NCBI GenBank assembly: GCA_016210855.1
Contig: JACQTJ010000127.1
Coordinates: forward strand, 1-34,245
Direction of reading: 5' to 3'
From: Acidobacteriota bacterium
Lineage (GTDB): Bacteria > Acidobacteriota > Terriglobia > Acidiferrales > 2-02-FULL-67-57
DNA: 34,245 nucleotides
The notes below the pieces were generated by a model, which saw only the letters and a list, made by a program, of their open reading frames with translations, ran no database searches and was not told the DNA's origin. A program made the position numbers and the translations under genes. The stretch's first letter is position 1; every line of letters starts with the position of its first letter. This document shows, piece after piece, positions 32,909 through 34,245 of this stretch.

Positions 32909-33673
32909 ATGGTGCAGCGCCTGCAGAACCAAGTCGTGTTGGTGACGGGCGGGGCGCGGCGGGTGGGGCGGGCGATTTCCTTAGCGCTCGCCGGCGCCGG
33001 GGCGCGGGTGGTGGTGAATTACAACACCTCGAAGGCCGAGGCCGCCGACACGGTGCGGGAAATCGAGCGGCAGGGGAGCCGGGCGGTGGCGGTCGAGGCG
33101 GACGTCAGCCAGCCGGACGAAGTGAAGAAGCTCGTGGCCGCGGCCGAAAAAGAGTTTGGGGGCGTGGATATTCTGGTGAACAATGCCGGCCTCTTCGCGC
33201 CCTTCGAGTGGGACAAGATTACCGAGGCCGACTGGGACCGGTTCATGAACGTGAATCTGAAATCGCAGTTTTTTTGCGCGCAGGCGGTGGCGGCGGGGAT
33301 GAAGCGGCGGGGTCGGGGGGCGATTGTGAATATTGCCTCGCTGGGCGGCTTGATGGTGTGGCCGAGCTACATCCCCTATGGGGTGTCGTAGGCGGGGGGG
33401 GTGATCCTGACGCGCCTGCTGGGCCGGGCGCTGGCGCCGGAGATTCGCGTCAATGGGGTGGCCCCCGGCAGTATCCAGTTCCCGGGCGAGAAGCCCGACC
33501 CGAACTACATCCGCCGGGCCCCGCTCCAGAAGACCGGCACGGCGGACGACATCGCCCGCACGGTGCTGTTCCTTTGCACGGAAGCGGAGTTCATCACCGG
33601 CCAAATTCTTGTCGTGGACGGTGGCTACTCGCTCACCAGCCCCGCCCTCGGCGGGGCCAGCCTGGGCGGCTAG
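32909..33673 (+). pseudogene. SDR with an in-frame TAG at the catalytic lysine
   Basis: TGGARRVG (13-20), NNAGLF and Tyr157 (PYGVS) are present. The codon for Lys161 of the Y-x3-K motif is TAG (33389-33391), where AAG is expected. Reading continues in frame as AGGVILTRLLG, VNGVAPGSI and ITGQILVVDGGYS to 33673. The family is FabG/pteridine-reductase-like. As written, only a 160-residue fragment without active Lys and dimer helix is made. The C-terminus carries the GC-rich palindrome at 33639-33657. Confidence 0.85.
33633..33665. repeat. GC-rich palindrome copy in SDR gene
   Basis: GCCCCGCCCTCGGCGGGGC at 33639-33657 encodes TSPALGGAS. It agrees with the thiE copy at 2949-2967 except for the centre base, with shared flanking CACCA and CAGCC, and is in the same codon phase. 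Confidence 0.8.
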
Positions 33674-33691
33674 AGCGCGGACGGGAGTTCC

Positions 33692-34245
33692 ATGAATCCG
33701 GTCACTCACTTGCTGGTCGGCTGGATGGTGGCCAACAGTGCGACCCTGAACCGCCGGGAGCGGGCGGCGGTGACGCTGGCGGGCGTCGTGCCCGACATTG
33801 ACGGGTTGGGCGCGCCCCTCGAAGTCCTGACCCGCGACTGGGAGCGTCCGCTCACTTGGTTTTCGCAATACCACCACACTTTGCACAACATCACTTTTGC
33901 GGTGGCGGTGGCGGGAATTAGCTTCCTGGTGGCGACGCGCCGCTGGAAGACAGCGGCGCTGGCCTTCGTGAGCTTCCATCTGCACCTATTGGGCGACCTT
34001 GTCGGCGCCCGCGGGCCGGACGGCCACCAGTGGCCCATCCCCTATTTGTTGCCCTTTTCGCGGGCGTGGGAGTGGGCCTGGCAGGGGCAGTGGGCCTTGA
34101 ACGCCTGGCCGAACTTCGCCATTACGGGCGTTTTAGTGGTTGCGACCTTCTACCTGGCCTGGCGGCGCGGCTTCTCGCCCCTGGAGATTGTCTCCTCCAG
34201 GGCGGACGCCGCTTTTGTGGCGGTGCTGCGGGCTCGGTTCGCCGA
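33692..34245 (+). CDS. YdjM-like membrane metal-dependent hydrolase, 3' end outside window
   Basis: The frame starts at ATG 33692 with GGGAG 7 nt upstream and runs off the right edge (184 codons). MNPVTHLLVGW, VVPDIDGLG, YHHTLHN and LHLLGDLVG give the His/Asp metal pattern of the DUF457/YdjM inner-membrane hydrolase family. Several hydrophobic helices follow. Substrate unknown. Confidence 0.82.
   Translation, partial: MNPVTHLLVGWMVANSATLNRRERAAVTLAGVVPDIDGLGAPLEVLTRDWERPLTWFSQYHHTLHNITFAVAVAGISFLVATRRWKTAALAFVSFHLHLLGDLVGARGPDGHQWPIPYLLPFSRAWEWAWQGQWALNAWPNFAITGVLVVATFYLAWRRGFSPLEIVSSRADAAFVAVLRARFA

Noticed and set aside
28166-33391. Amber codon reassigned to an amino acid throughout
   Set aside because: Several intact genes in the window end at TAG at the expected length, such as accC and thiE, and one of the breaks also has TAA.
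1-34245. CRISPR array, insertion sequence or prophage
   Set aside because: No regularly spaced direct repeats, transposase, integrase or phage structural gene was found.

Overview
The window is high-GC, gene-dense bacterial chromosome, very probably from an Acidobacteriota-like, Gram-negative, environmental (metagenome-type) genome. The lineage is an inference. It rests on the gene mix: a bacillithiol-type deacetylase next to a glutaredoxin-like gene, tandem DUF507 genes, a PilZ protein with no canonical partner, a MoxR/VWA pair, PqiC-like and periplasmic proteins, and a selenocysteine tRNA. No rRNA or other decisive marker is present.

Layout. 1-269: the tail of biotin carboxylase. 300-2650: a lower-GC (about 50%) cassette with an HNH endonuclease and a beta-class DNA methyltransferase, overlapping by 4 nt, which looks like a transferred type II restriction-modification system. 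2780-8589: thiE, two APC-family permeases and a membrane-bound HAMP/SpoIIE-type PP2C phosphatase. 8694-12915: a forward run of SDR, nnr, tsaE, a PqiC-like lipoprotein and an enoyl-ACP-reductase-like SDR with tight or overlapping junctions. 13281-15716: an 811-residue cytoplasmic protein ending in a diverged class III nucleotidyl cyclase domain. 15760-16040: selC (tRNA-Sec, UCA) with its own promoter, then a 58-residue very basic protein. 16090-20853 (minus strand): a thioredoxin-fold protein, a CoA-disulfide-reductase-like flavoprotein, a VWA protein and a MoxR-type AAA+ ATPase. 21020-24662: SDR, TPR protein, LolA-like periplasmic protein, hotdog thioesterase and PilZ protein. 24729-24908: tRNA-Asp and tRNA-Val. 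24970-27742: a KimA-like potassium/amino-acid permease with a small partner, and two DUF507 genes ending at a strong terminator. 27815-31797: an interrupted M48 protease, a small hypothetical gene, a DedA-like protein, a TPR protein, bshB1 and a glutaredoxin-like gene. 31949-32890: a lower-GC PD-(D/E)XK/DUF4268 gene. 32909-34245: an SDR with a stop codon at its catalytic lysine, and the start of a YdjM-like membrane hydrolase.

Themes. Several genes point to low-molecular-weight thiol and redox chemistry (bshB1 with the glutaredoxin-like gene, the CoADR-like enzyme with the redoxin, and selC). Envelope and lipid functions recur (FabL-like reductase, thioesterase, PqiC-like, DedA). Two lower-GC insertions look defence-related.

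The most unusual signals are: (1) a GC-rich palindrome carried in frame inside thiE and a distant SDR gene; (2) a partial duplication of the thioesterase 3' end plus tRNA-Asp flanking the PilZ gene, with the tRNA remnant split by an 85-nt repeat; (3) the coiled-coil cyclase-like protein lacking the usual base-recognition lysine; (4) selC followed after four bases by a tiny basic-protein gene; and (5) two conserved enzymes broken by in-frame stop codons.
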